The position numbers and the translations under genes were made by a program. The notes beneath the pieces are model-generated. The model was not told where the DNA came from. It did no database searches and saw only the letters and a list, made by a program, of their open reading frames with translations. Shown piece after piece: positions 49,049 to 60,299 of a DNA stretch of 64,000 bases (position 1 is its first letter; each line of letters starts with the position of its first letter). The DNA lies in contig WHVD01000135.1 in assembly GCA_015178975.1 (NCBI GenBank), positions 62,001 to 126,000 of the forward strand. Direction: 5' to 3'. The stretch is from Hysterangium stoloniferum. Lineage: Eukaryota; Basidiomycota; Agaricomycetes; Hysterangiales; Hysterangiaceae.

Positions 49049-49971
49049 ACGTAATTGCAGTTGATGCACCCGACCATCGAGCGCCGGGACACCAATTGAA
49101 GGCGCAAGCCAAAGATGCCATAAGTTTGGCAGTGTGTCCTTCATTCTTCCGTTGTATAACACTTGAATACCAGAACCCCTCGAAGACCTTTGACGCCCGT
49201 TGTCGAATTCGGAGCGAGTATATGGGTCTAGAAAGACGTGAGTATTTGATGATTGATGCTGGAGTATCCCTACCTCATCAAATCAATGGTCTCTTGAATT
49301 ACTATTCCCAGTCTTGGCAGCGTAAGATACTTATGTAGAAACTTGTTAAAGGCCTTGTCGTCTCCATATCGACGCGCTATTCCCTCGTATATCGTCAACT
49401 TTGCCATCAGTGAAGCTTTCTTTGCGTTGCAAAGCACTTTCATCCCAATCCTTTCCATACCGGCTCCTAAGTAATACCCGGGGCTAATTTCAATACTTGA
49501 AGATGAGCTATGAGGCAGTGAGACCACTTCCCAGTCTATCCCATGACTGTGATATGGACTGAGTTTCGATGTCGTGTTGGTGGTTCTCCCTCGTATCTTA
49601 ATATTATTCGGTGGGTCATGGCAATTTCTCTCTCCTTGATACTGAAAATATCCGGTTTGTCAACGTGTACATGAAAGAGTTTTTATTTTGCGCACCCATT
49701 CCTCCACCCAAACGTCCACATCTTTTTCAGACAGTGGTATGTGCCAGTCGTCTTCGCGAGCTCGGTAACATAACCTGTTCCCGTGTTCCATACAACTCCA
49801 TCGTTCTCGAAGCTTCACCCGGAATCTTTCCCTTACTCCCGCGTCAATGATCACCTCCCGTTCTTCTGAGCTCAATACAGCTGGGGAAACCAGAGGTTGC
49901 AGCCACTCAACCGCTTGTAGAAGGGGTATGATGTCTTGCCTGCTGAGAGTTATTTCGTTGGAAGTTGACAT
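48062..49971 (-). CDS. Unknown protein, 581 aa, four exons
   Basis: Exons (minus): 49696-49971, 49274-49641, 48499-49227, 48062-48434; introns GT-AG, 46-64 bp; phases close to 581 aa. Starts MSTSNEITLSRQDIIPLLQ; predicted mostly helical, with a Ser run (LPHSSSSSIEISPGYY), a central region containing LHTNLDEVASAFIVQFAAYL and LIDELRDILENICHMRKL, and a C-terminal part (LKLIAASSDIESACTTARRL). No signal peptide, membrane segment or catalytic motif is recognised. The 3' half is duplicated as a broken copy at 55825-56650. It is divergent from the CRN/RHS-type gene 2.2 kb away. The low-scoring alternative is to leave intron 48435-48498 unspliced, but then the conserved C-terminal frame seen in the duplicate is lost. 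Confidence 0.72.
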
Positions 49972-50004
49972 TGGTAGGTAGCAGTCGTATGCATACCGGA
50001 AAGG

Positions 50005-50600
50005 AATGCTGCGCTTTTAAGGTGCAGCTAGCCCCAGAGTCAATTTCAAGGCATAGCATGGTGGCCGTGCCTATATACGATACAGACCGTTTCATCCCTT
50101 CCTTTTAAATAACCTGGGGGCCAACTCGCCATCCTTCAATAGTATGGGCACCCAGGCAATGTCAGGGTACCTTACTATTTTATTATCAATTTCTTCCTCA
50201 TCACGAGCATCTACGAAAACACACATGGTAGCTAGGAATAATTTGCCAAGCCGTCACCGCAGAATATAGCGACTTGAGTCTTCCTGAGCGCTATACTTCA
50301 GGAAAATCCAGGCTCTCTTTACATGTACGGCAGGCGGGCACGCTGCGCTTCTTTCACGCAGGCAGGCGGGGAAATAGTTTCAAGATATAGCTTGGCGGTG
50401 TGCTTGCACTGGATACCCCGCGTTCCATCCCCTCCTTTTGCAGCGGGTTAAACACCTTCCTTGAATTATGCACTCCAAGATGCTCTCAAATTACCTTTTT
50501 AACTTCGTACACTAGTCTATTATTCGTGACATCGCTTACCACAGGATGCACACATGGCAGCTAATGATAGTCTAGTGAGTTGTCACCGCATAATGCGGTA
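50005..50600. repeat. Degenerate tandem duplication upstream of the 581-aa gene
   Basis: About 260 bp at 50005-50265 recurs diverged at 50338-50600 (shared CTGCGCTT, TTTCAAG-ATAGC, TTCCATCCC-TCCTTTT, ACACACATGG-AGCTA, GTCACCGCA-AAT words in the same order). Lies at and upstream of the start of the gene at 49971. Confidence 0.6.
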
Positions 50601-52188
50601 ATGCCAGCGTTCTTGAGCGCGAGAACCTTAGAAATAAGGCCAGCCCAGCTTTGTTATAGTTTGAGAATTCGCATCGCTATGGATAATACATATGAATGCA
50701 GTGTATGCTACCCTGAGCGATGCTCACATCTGTATTCATGTCTATCGATATTTTCACCGCAATAAATCCCGTTTAAATAATTTTCTATTGTCCCAATGAG
50801 GTTCTTCATGAATTCTTACAAATTAAGCATGATAACCAGGTCGTCATCAAAGCCATAAACCCGCATTGAGCCATTACCTGGTCCATATCATTTGCGGCAT
50901 TGGGGGCACCTGTACATTACCAATCAAATACCTGCACTGGGTCACCACATGTGTCTACACCCGACTTAATTAGGTTCTCTAACATAATCGGAGGTGTATT
51001 TAATTTATTTAATTGAGCGAACTACATGTATATATTATTTATGTATTTATAGTAATTTTCCAGGGAGGAAGGTGACTGTGGCTGGTTGTAATAGAGCTTG
51101 TTGTTGGTAACGACGCCGACCAAACGCCGATGAGGATGTGCGCAACGGCGGCGGTGACGGTCTTTGTGGCGGCGATAAGGTGCGTCGTGCCCAATTTGGG
51201 TCGACGCGCAGTCTGGCCTGGCCCCACCCGAGAGCACGGCCAGGGATTTACATTCCGCGTTATTTTTAGGACCCAGTGCGAAGGAAACCCTAATTAGGCC
51301 GAGTATACACTTGATGAGCCGGCCTAGTTAGTTATTTGAGTTGTAATGTACGGGGTATATACAAAGGAGTCAATCCACCTGAGGCCACAAGTAATTTCTG
51401 ACGACGAGCAAGCCGAGAAAGACACCAAACACGCAACAAGGAGAGTAGTCACCAACCACGAATTCGTCCTTGCAATCCCCCGTCGCATCCTCATCACCAA
51501 ATCAGTGTCAACAGGACCTTACAGCTTCCTTGCAGTGGGTCACCCGCGCTATCCTTCCGATTCGAATGACTGTCTAAAACTGACCCCTCTATCCCACATA
51601 CTTTGACTTTCGGATTATAATTTCGTTCCAGACCGCTCATTTTCTGAAGTTTATTTTGGCATCTTTACCAGCACTTGTCGTGGGCCGTAACGTTCGCATC
51701 CCCACGTATGACCGCATTTGTGAAGTCCTTACGAAAATCATTTTTCACCCTTAGGAAGTTAAATTCGCAAATTTGAGGTTAGTGGGCGGAACAACGGTAG
51801 TAGCTGCGTGCGCCTAAGAAGAAGTTACTTGGTGAGGGAGGAGTCAACGGGAAGCCAAGCGCCGGTGAGCGAGAGCTAATGTGGGTGAAGCACTGCTGAG
51901 TAAGACCTTTTAGTGAGCGACAGGGGCCATAATGTTTATATGCGCGTATGAGAGGTTTTACTGGCTATATTTCGCCTGGGGAAAGCACTCGGCGAGTGTG
52001 GGGTTGGGTTAACATATGAGTGGTTGAGTGGCTTTGCGTCTTATAAAAGTATAGAATTATAATTAATTAATTAAATTTAATCACTTTCAAATAAGTTTCT
52101 CTGAGTTAGATCACATGAGGTGGTGGGGGCTTGCCATTGGGTCATAGCCTTGTAATCAGTCTGGGAAAGGGGCGCCTGATTTGTCATC
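50601..52188. other. Intergenic region between divergent genes
   Basis: CpG-retaining. ORFs at 51237-51022 (minus) and 51346-51606 (plus, with TRRVVTNHEFVLAIPRRI) are uncertain. Contains the promoter region of the CRN/RHS-type gene. Confidence 0.35.
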
Positions 52189-55100
52189 ATGTTTTTAACC
52201 CGTCACCTACTCACCAAATTAGAAATCATCAGCGACATCAATCAAATCATGAGCTACATCAATCAAATAATGAATGATCCATTTGTCCCCAACACCGGCG
52301 CCTCCCCCAACCAAACTGTCACTGAAGAAGACCACCCAAACTTACGACGCGTCAGCCATACATACACTGACAAGGAGAATGAGGCACTAGATCTTAAAAT
52401 CCTGAAATTCTTGTCGTTAAACGTACAATTGCATACGATGCCTCACCTAGGTGCCCTCCTCGTGTTACTGACCTCGGTTGGCGGTAAACTGAAGCCATTG
52501 ACATTCGACGAGGCCGACGTGCTCCTTATACAACACCCGAGTCTCAAGGGAGAGTTGGAGAATGGCTTCAATCAGAGGACATTCAAAGGGGTGAGAACAC
52601 TAGGTACGTCATCTATTACTCCCAACTTCTCTTCTATGTTCTCAATCAACTAGAAATCCTGCTGCATCCTCAGCCATGTACAGATATCGGTTAGTCACTA
52701 CTTCAATGACGATTGAACATGTATCAAATTTTTGTTTCAGCTGTGGCGCAGGAACCTGTCACGATTCAGGAAAATGGTATCACACATCCCCATCGTTTTT
52801 TGTGAGGTCGATCTTTATTGATCTCCTTATAGCCACTGAGCGAGCTTGGGAGCAAGATTATGTCGGCACAGCCGTAGAGGGTCTGGAACTTCATATTAAA
52901 AAGTACTACGGACCAAGCGTCGAAGGAACCAGGAGGATGCCTCATGCTCACTACACATCCATTGTCCAATCATCAGGCATGGGGAAGTCACGCCTAGTCG
53001 ATGAATTTGCAAAATCTCATTTCGTCATCCGCATGAATCTTCGTAGAGCGAACGCTGGAGGTGAGTTGATATATAACCGTAGATTTTCAACTTCACACTC
53101 ACACGCGATGCAGGCTTCCCTCCCCCCGACGACAACTTTCGAGAATTCCTTGTCGCAAAGACAGATCGAGCTGCCTCATATCGTCGTGCATATGCCTTTC
53201 TGGTGTCACTCTTTATAACCACCAAAATCGCAGTAAACGATTTGAGAACTTCGTTACCGGGACAGTCCTTGACGCTAGAAACTCTCGCGGCAGCATTTAG
53301 AGAGTTCATGACGAAAGGCCAGACAATGGTTGGACCGGGTCCAGACAGAAAATTTTTTTACGACAATGTCATACAAAGGGCAAAACAGGTTTGTCAACTA
53401 GTCAGTTGGTTGGCCAGTTGCTGATAGATTTTGTTCCTGCTTCATGTTCCTACTTCATGTTCCTGCTTCAGTTTTTAGGAACAGATGAGCTGGCGGGGGA
53501 GGTTGGAAGTGCTGTTTTTGTATCACCTGAACACGATTCACATAAAGATGAAATTATTTCTGCAGCGCGTGGTTTGCGGCTTGCTATCGAAGATCTAGGT
53601 TACCCAGAGTCACCCCTCCTCCACAGGACTAGACAACAGGAAAAGCAAAACGAGCCTAATTTTCCGATTATCTTCCTCGAGTTCGACGAGGCACATTTGC
53701 TAACCGACAAGGAAACATTCACAGAAGAGGGATACTCACACTTGTCTGAATTGCGGCGTGTTCTTCGGATGATGCATTTTTCACCTGTTTTTTCATTTTT
53801 CTTGTCTACAACTGAGAAAATATCATTAACCCCGTTCCGCACTGTAGTCTCATCAACGAGGTTATTGGAAGGCCGACTTCACACCATTCCGTCATACATG
53901 GATCTTGGTTTTGATCAAGCCATGAAAGGGCGCGAAGCATGCGATGGTAGTCACACGATTGACCAAGTGGCCGAGTTGGGGTTCATGGCGCATTTCGGGC
54001 GCCCCCTGTACGTGATAGTATTTTATGATTTATGACACATCTGCATCTTTCTGACCAAACTACAGTTTTGGCACGCGGTATGATGCTGTGAGGGACCGAG
54101 ATATGAACAATGAGATTCTCCAGTTCGCGCAGCTGAAGCTTCTCAATTGTGAGCCCTCACGAGTTCCCTTTGGTCTCACAAAAGACCAACGTTTAGCCTG
54201 TCTATCTGTACGACTCGCTCTCGAATTTAACTCTACCACTTTCACTGGGCACCGTCAGGAACAGGAACAGGTCGAGGGTCATATGCGCGTATGTCTCAGT
54301 GTTGACGAATCTTTCGAAAGCATGAAGACAGTCTCCCCTTCCGAACCCATATTGGCTGAAGCCGCGGCCCAATTGATGTATGGTGATTATGGCATTCAAG
54401 CACCTGAAGCGCTCAAGTCCGTCTTGGAGGACTTTTCTATCTACAAAGGGGATCGCGGTGAACTTTTGGGCTTACTTCTCCTCTGCCTCGCGCGGGACAT
54501 GACAATCTACGATGAGCACCATCCGACGCGAGTTGGGACTGTCTTTCACTTTATGTCGAATCTGTTTAACAACATAAAAAACAACCACACGTTCGGACCA
54601 TCAATGTTCGATAAACAAGAAAAAAGAAATTTCAAACGGACTTTTGAAAATTCGTGGATATACTTTAGTCATTTCATTAAGGTTCCTGAATACAAGATCA
54701 CCAGCCGGGAATATCTTACTGCCCTGATCTTCCGTGGTGCGGCCATACTTTTTGCGAACAATCAAAAGGGCATCGACGCGATCATTCCATTTTTGTACGA
54801 AGACAAGAAGATCCAGCGGACCTCTGTTAGCGTTATTCTGGTGCAATTGAAGAACGACCCTGATTTTACGGACGTCCCTCGGCCAGACCTGTTCCCGCTG
54901 ATGGACCCCTACCGACTCGGCATTTTCAAGAAAAACGAGCCCCCCATCCCAATCATCAGGATCGTCTTTGCACTCGCTTCTCCGAGAGAGGGTTTTACTC
55001 GGATGCCACCCTCGAAGACATCGTCTAAATTTACGTCGTTTGATTTCTGGTCAGCGGGGCTTTCCACGAAGTTTTTGGGACCGATTAGTACACCGGAGCA

Positions 55101-55248
55101 AAGCACCTGGGAGGCACTTCTACAGGCTTCGAGACCATGGAACAAGATCTACGAGGGTCATTCCACCTTGTCGGATCTGAGACGTTCTGAAAACCCAGGA
55201 GCTGGGGTGTCCGACGGGCACTGGTCGAATTGGTACCGTTACTACTAG
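52189..55248 (+). CDS. Crinkler/RHS-type P-loop NTPase-like protein, 906 aa, seven exons
   Basis: Exons 52189-52590, 52654-52689, 52741-52801, 52833-53060, 53114-53388, 53472-54007, 54066-55248; phases close to 906 aa. A P-loop-like motif SSGMGKSRLVDEFAK (about 213-227) and a Walker-B-like FPIIFLEFDEAHLL (about 398-411) are clear; a conserved-looking STTEKISL segment follows as in sensor-1 regions. This combination is typical of fungal proteins related to Crinkler/RHS-type effectors and P-loop NTPases coupled to nuclease-like domains; no nuclease domain could be assigned here. The N terminus (helical, about 165 aa) and C terminus (acidic, about 400 aa) are unassigned. Intron 52802-52832 is only 31 bp, which is doubtful, so residues around 160-170 may be wrong. 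No signal peptide. The gene is flanked by an inverted duplication and followed by a fragmentary copy of its own last exon. Confidence 0.82.
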
Positions 55249-55382
55249 GCATTTCATTAAGGTTCGTGAATAGAAGGTCATTGGTCGGGAATATCTTACT
55301 GTCCTGATCTTCTGAGGTGCGGTCGCGAGGAATCAGGGAAATCCTTTCATTTCTGTACAAAGATCAGAAGATCCAATGGACC
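55249..55382 (+). pseudogene. Degenerate tandem copy of part of the CRN/RHS-type last exon
   Basis: Directly after the stop codon, 55249-55382 repeats about 54672-54823 (CATTTCATTAAGGTTC-TGAATA start, GGGAATATCTTACTG middle, AGAAGATCCA-GGACCT end) with a small internal deletion and several substitutions. A short tandem duplication that left the upstream stop codon in place. Confidence 0.85.
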
Positions 55383-55824
55383 TTATACTTGACAAATAAA
55401 TAGATTAAAGATTATTTTCCTATTACTATTAGAGTCATTTTTGTGACAATAACATCGCTTTAGTGATATCAGTTTTTTGTTAAGATAGCGGCTAGCCAGG
55501 AACTGGCACCTTTATGTAAGCCCATACATAAGCGGCAGGGTTAGGGTTAACTGGCCAAACGTGCAAAGAGCCAGGCAACAGATTTATACGATGAACAATT
55601 ACATGTCAGGAGTATCATAGGGTAATTACAAGAGTGTCTAAGTAGTAGGCTGAGCTTTTTTGACTTCATCTAAAATACTTGCCGGAAGTGTGCAATGGCT
55701 ATGGCGTCAGCACCTCTCAAACCTTTTGTGTATGTATCTATAAAACGCGCAGATCGGTTGCAATATCTGTTTGAATATATACTAACTGTTGAATTTGAAG
55801 AAGGGGAATCCAAACACTCGATCA
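55383..55824. other. Intergenic
   Basis: No gene. A single GGGTTAGGGTTAA (55538-55550) resembles two telomere-type repeats but is isolated. Confidence 0.4.
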
Positions 55825-56650
55825 TCGCTTTATAATACTGTAATCAAATCACCACTGCACACCAACTTGGATGAGGTTGCATCAGCATTTATCGTACAAT
55901 TCGCCGCATATTTGTCATCCTTTCAACCTCCCTTCCTCATTGACGAACTTCGGGATATATTGGAAAACATCTGCCACATGCGTAAGCTGTCTGTAGAGGA
56001 GTTCACTGCGATCAGAGGTTGCATTCAATTCTGGTTACAGCCGTGCGTCGCCCCATTACACCTTGCCACCGTGTTGACGAAAACCAAAATAGAAAAAATC
56101 GCCTGGAAGCACGCTTTTATCCATATTCTATGAGGCTTCTCGTGTGTTGCAAGGCGTAGTGGACGATGCAACGAGACATATCCTTGACACTTCATATCGA
56201 TGAGGACACGTCGTATTCACTGTGGCAGGATTTCTGGGCCCTGAGGATATTCTTTGCCGACAGCACGCTTGATCAGGGGAGAAACTAATCGAGGTCTGAA
56301 GCTGATAGCGGCATCTTCCGACATCGAATCCGCGTGTACCATAGCGTGCAGCCTCAATATCATCGCCATCCTTGCTCACTTTCTTCCACATTATTCCACA
56401 ATACGCGGTTCAACCAACGACCAGTCTTGCGGTCACTGCCTTGGACGTTTAAATGTCATTGCCCATTCCTTCCTTTTGTGTGATCGCCACACCTTTCACT
56501 GGTGTGTCAGTAACGTCTAATTCGAATTCCACATCAGTGTTGAAGAACCATGGGTGGCCCGTCGAAGGTCTTGCTGCATCACTTAGGCACGATATATAAT
56601 CATTTCTCTGGATAACACCGACACATCTTATCAAAACCAGGAGGAGTGAT
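55825..56650 (+). pseudogene. Broken partial copy of the 581-aa gene
   Basis: Plus-strand copy of the segment corresponding to 49048-48000. It opens with SSLYNTVIKSPLHTNLDEV and stays nearly identical through LIDELRDILENICHMRKL, then loses frame (about 56010). A deletion removes the middle of exon 3 and the intron region (near 56245-56275), and the C-terminal frame reappears (LKLIAASSDIESACT). Lacks the 5' exons and cannot encode the full protein. CpGs are kept here, unlike the distal part of the same arm. Confidence 0.85.
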
Positions 56651-56692
56651 AGTACTATTGCTCTTTACTTAGCCTGCTTTGTAGCAGGATCT

Positions 56693-56962
56693 TGTTGGAA
56701 TTGGTGATGAAACCACCCTTTTTCCTAGGGGTGGTTCACCCATTTCTTCACTTTTTCATAGGAGGATGCTAATTGTAGACCATGTTTTCTGAGGTTAATG
56801 CATGTCAGAACCAGTGTACACCTAAACTAGCACCCTACCTATCATGTCAGAAGGTGATTCACTAATTGACACATTGATTGACAAACAAATACTTTTATTA
56901 CAAGACTATTACCCCCTTGTAGATTGTGTATTACAATAAGCCAACTCATACTATATTTAATA
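56693..56962. mobile_element. Solo LTR, 270 bp, perfect target duplication
   Basis: TGTTGGAATTGG...TTTAATA, flanked by gatct at 56688-56692 and 56963-56967. The sequence is absent from the other arm of the inverted duplication, which gives the empty site. The terminal CA has become TA. Probably a Copia-type LTR by length. Confidence 0.85.
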
Positions 56963-57522
56963 GATCTCCACATTGTATACAGCTACATTGTTTGGGCCTT
57001 TTTACAATGCATACAGTTATTTTCACCATCTCCTGGTGCCTGTCAGCCTCTCATTAATGCCATATGAATGTGGAATAATATTGGCAAGCATAGTGATAGG
57101 TAGGATCACCTCAGATTTATGAACAACAACTACTTCAAGTAGAATATCACTGAAAATTCTCAATGACAGCCCCACTGCCATTATTTTCATGTCAATTAGT
57201 TGGGAGTAGCATGAAACAAGTCATTGGAGAACAGCAAATAACATCTGCAACAATCACTCACTAGTCCATAGTGATGTTTATCTCAGATCTAATCCTTGGT
57301 GATACAGTATAAGTGAGATGAATATGAATGCCATGACCACTTGATAGCAAATGGTTCTAAATTAGATATCTAACAAAGCCCATCAGTAGAAGTTGGATGA
57401 CAGACCTGTATATCACCAATATTCTTTCATAAACCTTAGTCATCCAAACTGGCTCTCATTCTACAATTGAAATGTTGAGAAACTGCAGATTCTATGTAGA
57501 AAGGGTTGTCTAGGACATAGGT

Positions 57523-57948
57523 GGATTGTTCTTCCTAAATGAAAAAATTTGCCTGACCCTCGTTCATTTTTTGCGAGTTTCCTAAATCTCCATGTATTAT
57601 ATATATTAATTCAGATATCCTTCTTTCAGCAGCTGCGTGGTTTTCTTTGTTCATTGCTGCATCATTTCTGTAAAAAGGTTCACTGGTGAGCAAATATCTT
57701 ATTTAACATTCAATTGAATCCATCAAACAATTTACACAAATAAAGACAAAGGTTGCAGGCATAATATGAGGGCCATATATTGAAATTCAAGTCAAGCCTT
57801 CCACAGTGATAATTTCTCCACCCTAATTCATTTCCAATGACTAGTGCCTTTGAATCGACTTCTGCCCGTTTTCCCTCCTTTCCTTCCACCGAGCTAGATG
57901 CCTCTTAATTCTATATTTTCTACCCCTCCCACTTGGAACCGGTACATA
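57523..57948. other. Spacer between duplication arm and Tc1 element
   Basis: CpG-poor, no gene seen. Confidence 0.35.
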
Positions 57949-59556
57949 CAGTGGGTCAAAAAACTGCCCCAATATTTGTGCATTTTAGAAAGATTGGTAT
58001 TGTGTGAAGGAATGATATCAGCAAAAATTCTGAAAAATTCACATGATATACTAGAACATGTTGGCTATCTACCAACTTATGAAATCATGTGATTCCAATC
58101 AAAACTCATTGCTCAATAAATCAAACAAAATAATCACTCATTGGGGCAGTTTTTTGACCCTCTATTATTTTACAATCTAATACTTTGTATGACCCTCCTT
58201 TGCCTTTAAAACTGCCTGTATCCTCCTAGGCATGCTTTCTATTAGCTTCTGGTATGTCTCTGGTGGTATTTCAGTCCACTCCTTTGCCACCTGTCCCATA
58301 ATTCATGTACTCCTTTGGGTGGTATGTCATATTGTTGGAGTTTGGCCCTGAGGTGTTGCCAGAGGTGTTCAATGGGATTTAGATCAGGGGATTGGGCAGG
58401 CCACTTCATGGGAATGATGTTATTGTCAGAAAACCACTGGTCTGCCTTTTTTGAGGTATGTTTTGGATCATTGTCCTGTTGGAAGTACCACATATCCTCA
58501 GCTATCTCCAAACTTTCAATGCTCTCCTCCACTCCCTCCTCCAAAATCTCACAATACTGCACTGCATCCATGTTCTCCTGCACCTCTATCAGCTTCCCCA
58601 CCCCATTACAGCCTATACACCCCCAAACCATCAAGTTATTCCCCCCCTCCATGTTTGACAGTTGGTGTGGTGGTCCTGTCTGATATTGGTTCCCCTTGTT
58701 GCTTCTAAACATATACCTTCCCATCTGACCCAATCCTATTGATTTTTGTCTCATCAGTCCACAACAACCTCTTCCAGTCCTCCATAGTCCAATTTTCATG
58801 GTATTGGGCAAACTTTAGACATTGCTGATGATGAGACTCCTTGAGCATAGAGACTTTCTTCTTTGTTGCTGACCTAAAGCCAGCTTCCTTCAACACATTC
58901 CTAATAGTCTGAGGAGTGACAAAGGTAGATATGATGGAATTTATAAATTGGGTGGCTTGGACAGCATTGTCAAGCTTCCCAGAGCTGATTTGACAGATAA
59001 TTGACTATTTATCATAAGGGGAAAGCTTGGAAGAATGGCCACCAGGATGATTTTCCTTATCCCCCTCTACCTCCCTACTGATCCTGCCAATAGTACCCTT
59101 CCCCAGGACAGTCCTAGCTTGAATTTGACGATGGGAATACCCCTCATTGAGGAGAGAAACAACAGAAGAATGCTTTTCAGCAGAGATGGATTTCATAGTG
59201 GTGGTAATAAGTCAAGGAGATGAATGAACAAAGTTCAACATGCCAAATTGATACACATAAGGTCACATGACATGTTGATGATTCATATGACCCACTCCTA
59301 CCTTATACTGGTATGTAACATTGAAAATCAGAGAAAATAATAGAGGGTCAAAAAACTGCCCCAATGAGTGATTATTTTGTTTGATTTATTGAGCAATAAG
59401 TTTTGATTGGAATCACATGATTTCTTAAGTTGGTAGATAGCCAACATGTTCTAGTATATCATGTGAATTTTTCAGAATCTTTGCTGATGTCATTCCTTCA
59501 CACAATATCAATCTTTCTAAAATGCACAAACATTGGGGCAGTTTTTTGACCCACTG
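57949..59556 (-). mobile_element. Tc1/mariner element with 212-bp modular terminal repeats
   Basis: 1608 bp, flanked by TA (57947-57948 and 59557-59558). Outer ends CAGTGGGTCAAAAAACTG. Terminal repeats 57949-58160 and 59345-59556 are inverted copies of each other, and each repeat itself starts and ends with the inverted sequence GGGTCAAAAAACTGCCCCAA, giving four copies of the end sequence. The interior encodes one minus-strand transposase. Confidence 0.92.
58242..59196 (-). pseudogene. Tc1-type transposase, inactivated by two stops and one frameshift
   Basis: About 318 codons from MKSISAEKHSSVVSLLNEGY. Visible parts: helix-turn-helix (SHRQIQARTVLGKGTIGRIS), a second DNA-binding region ending FRSATKKKVSML, first catalytic Asp (LLWTDETKIN), second Asp (YFQQDNDPKHTS) and final acidic position (SPDLNPIEHLW). 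Inactivating changes: TAG after LSPYDK (about 59003), TAG after DGKVYV (about 58703), and a one-base G expansion in the run at 58641-58647 that shifts the frame. All three are simple events, so decay is recent relative to other TEs here. Confidence 0.88.
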
Positions 59557-59558
59557 TA

Positions 59559-59945
59559 TTATGCAACACTGTGGTCAGCTGTAGGTCCTTACTATTCTAG
59601 ATTGTATATAGCTCCACCCAAGCTGAGATTAATGCCAACTCGAGAGGTCATTCGCTGGAGGCACATTATTACAATGTATAGACACGGGACTTTTAAAATT
59701 TGAAGCCATTATACCCTCGGTACCAAAAAGAACATTACCCACCATGGGGGTGGTCCATGGAGGCAGGAGTAATAGGCCGAAAAATGGCACAAATAAAAGA
59801 AAGATCTCCCAGAAATGTAGAAATTGTAAGGCTATGCTTTAACCTAGAGTAGACTTATCGTATTCTGCTCAGGGGACTAAATTAACAAAGGGACAAGGTA
59901 CAACTTCCCAACAAATGAGCTAATGGTTATATTTATCAAGGAGTC
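59559..59945. other. Spacer, no gene
   Basis: CpGs become more frequent again to the right. No coding signal. Confidence 0.35.
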
Positions 59946-60291
59946 TGTAATCCTGCTGGCTTACCAACACAGACCCATTTCCATCGGACATCCAACTCCA
60001 TTGTCTACTCGATCAACTCCATTGTCTATCCGATCGCCTTTGTTCTCGGACCACAATCTGGAACTCTTTTGTTCTTTCAGACTCCGAATCGTTGCCCTTT
60101 GTTATGTAGATGCCATTGTTCCACATGTCTCATGCCACCACACCATTGTTCTGTGAGGATATATAATCACTCCCCTAGATGTAGCTAAAAGACAGAAGCT
60201 TCTACCACTTGTATTTCACATATCGTACTGCATTAACAAGGATAACTTAGTCCTGTCTGTACTGATAGTGAGGTCACGCAACGACCTTACA
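59946..60291 (+). mobile_element. 5' LTR of an interrupted retrotransposon
   Basis: TGTAATCC...CCTTACA, 346 bp, with a TATA-like GGATATATAATC near 60157. It is followed after 9 bp by a gag-like ORF. Related in layout to the solo LTR at 31692-31946. Confidence 0.65.
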
Positions 60292-60299
60292 CTTTTTTT

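Larger units (their letters stand above)
55825..57522 (-). repeat. Right arm of the 1.6-kb inverted duplication
   Basis: Reverse-complement partner of 47405-49048, interrupted by the solo LTR at 56693-56962. From about 56970 to 57522 nearly every CpG of the left arm is TpG or CpA here. Confidence 0.85.

Noticed and set aside
55538..55550. GGGTTAGGGTTAA as an interstitial telomere
   Set aside because: Only two units, isolated, with no array or flanking subtelomeric pattern.
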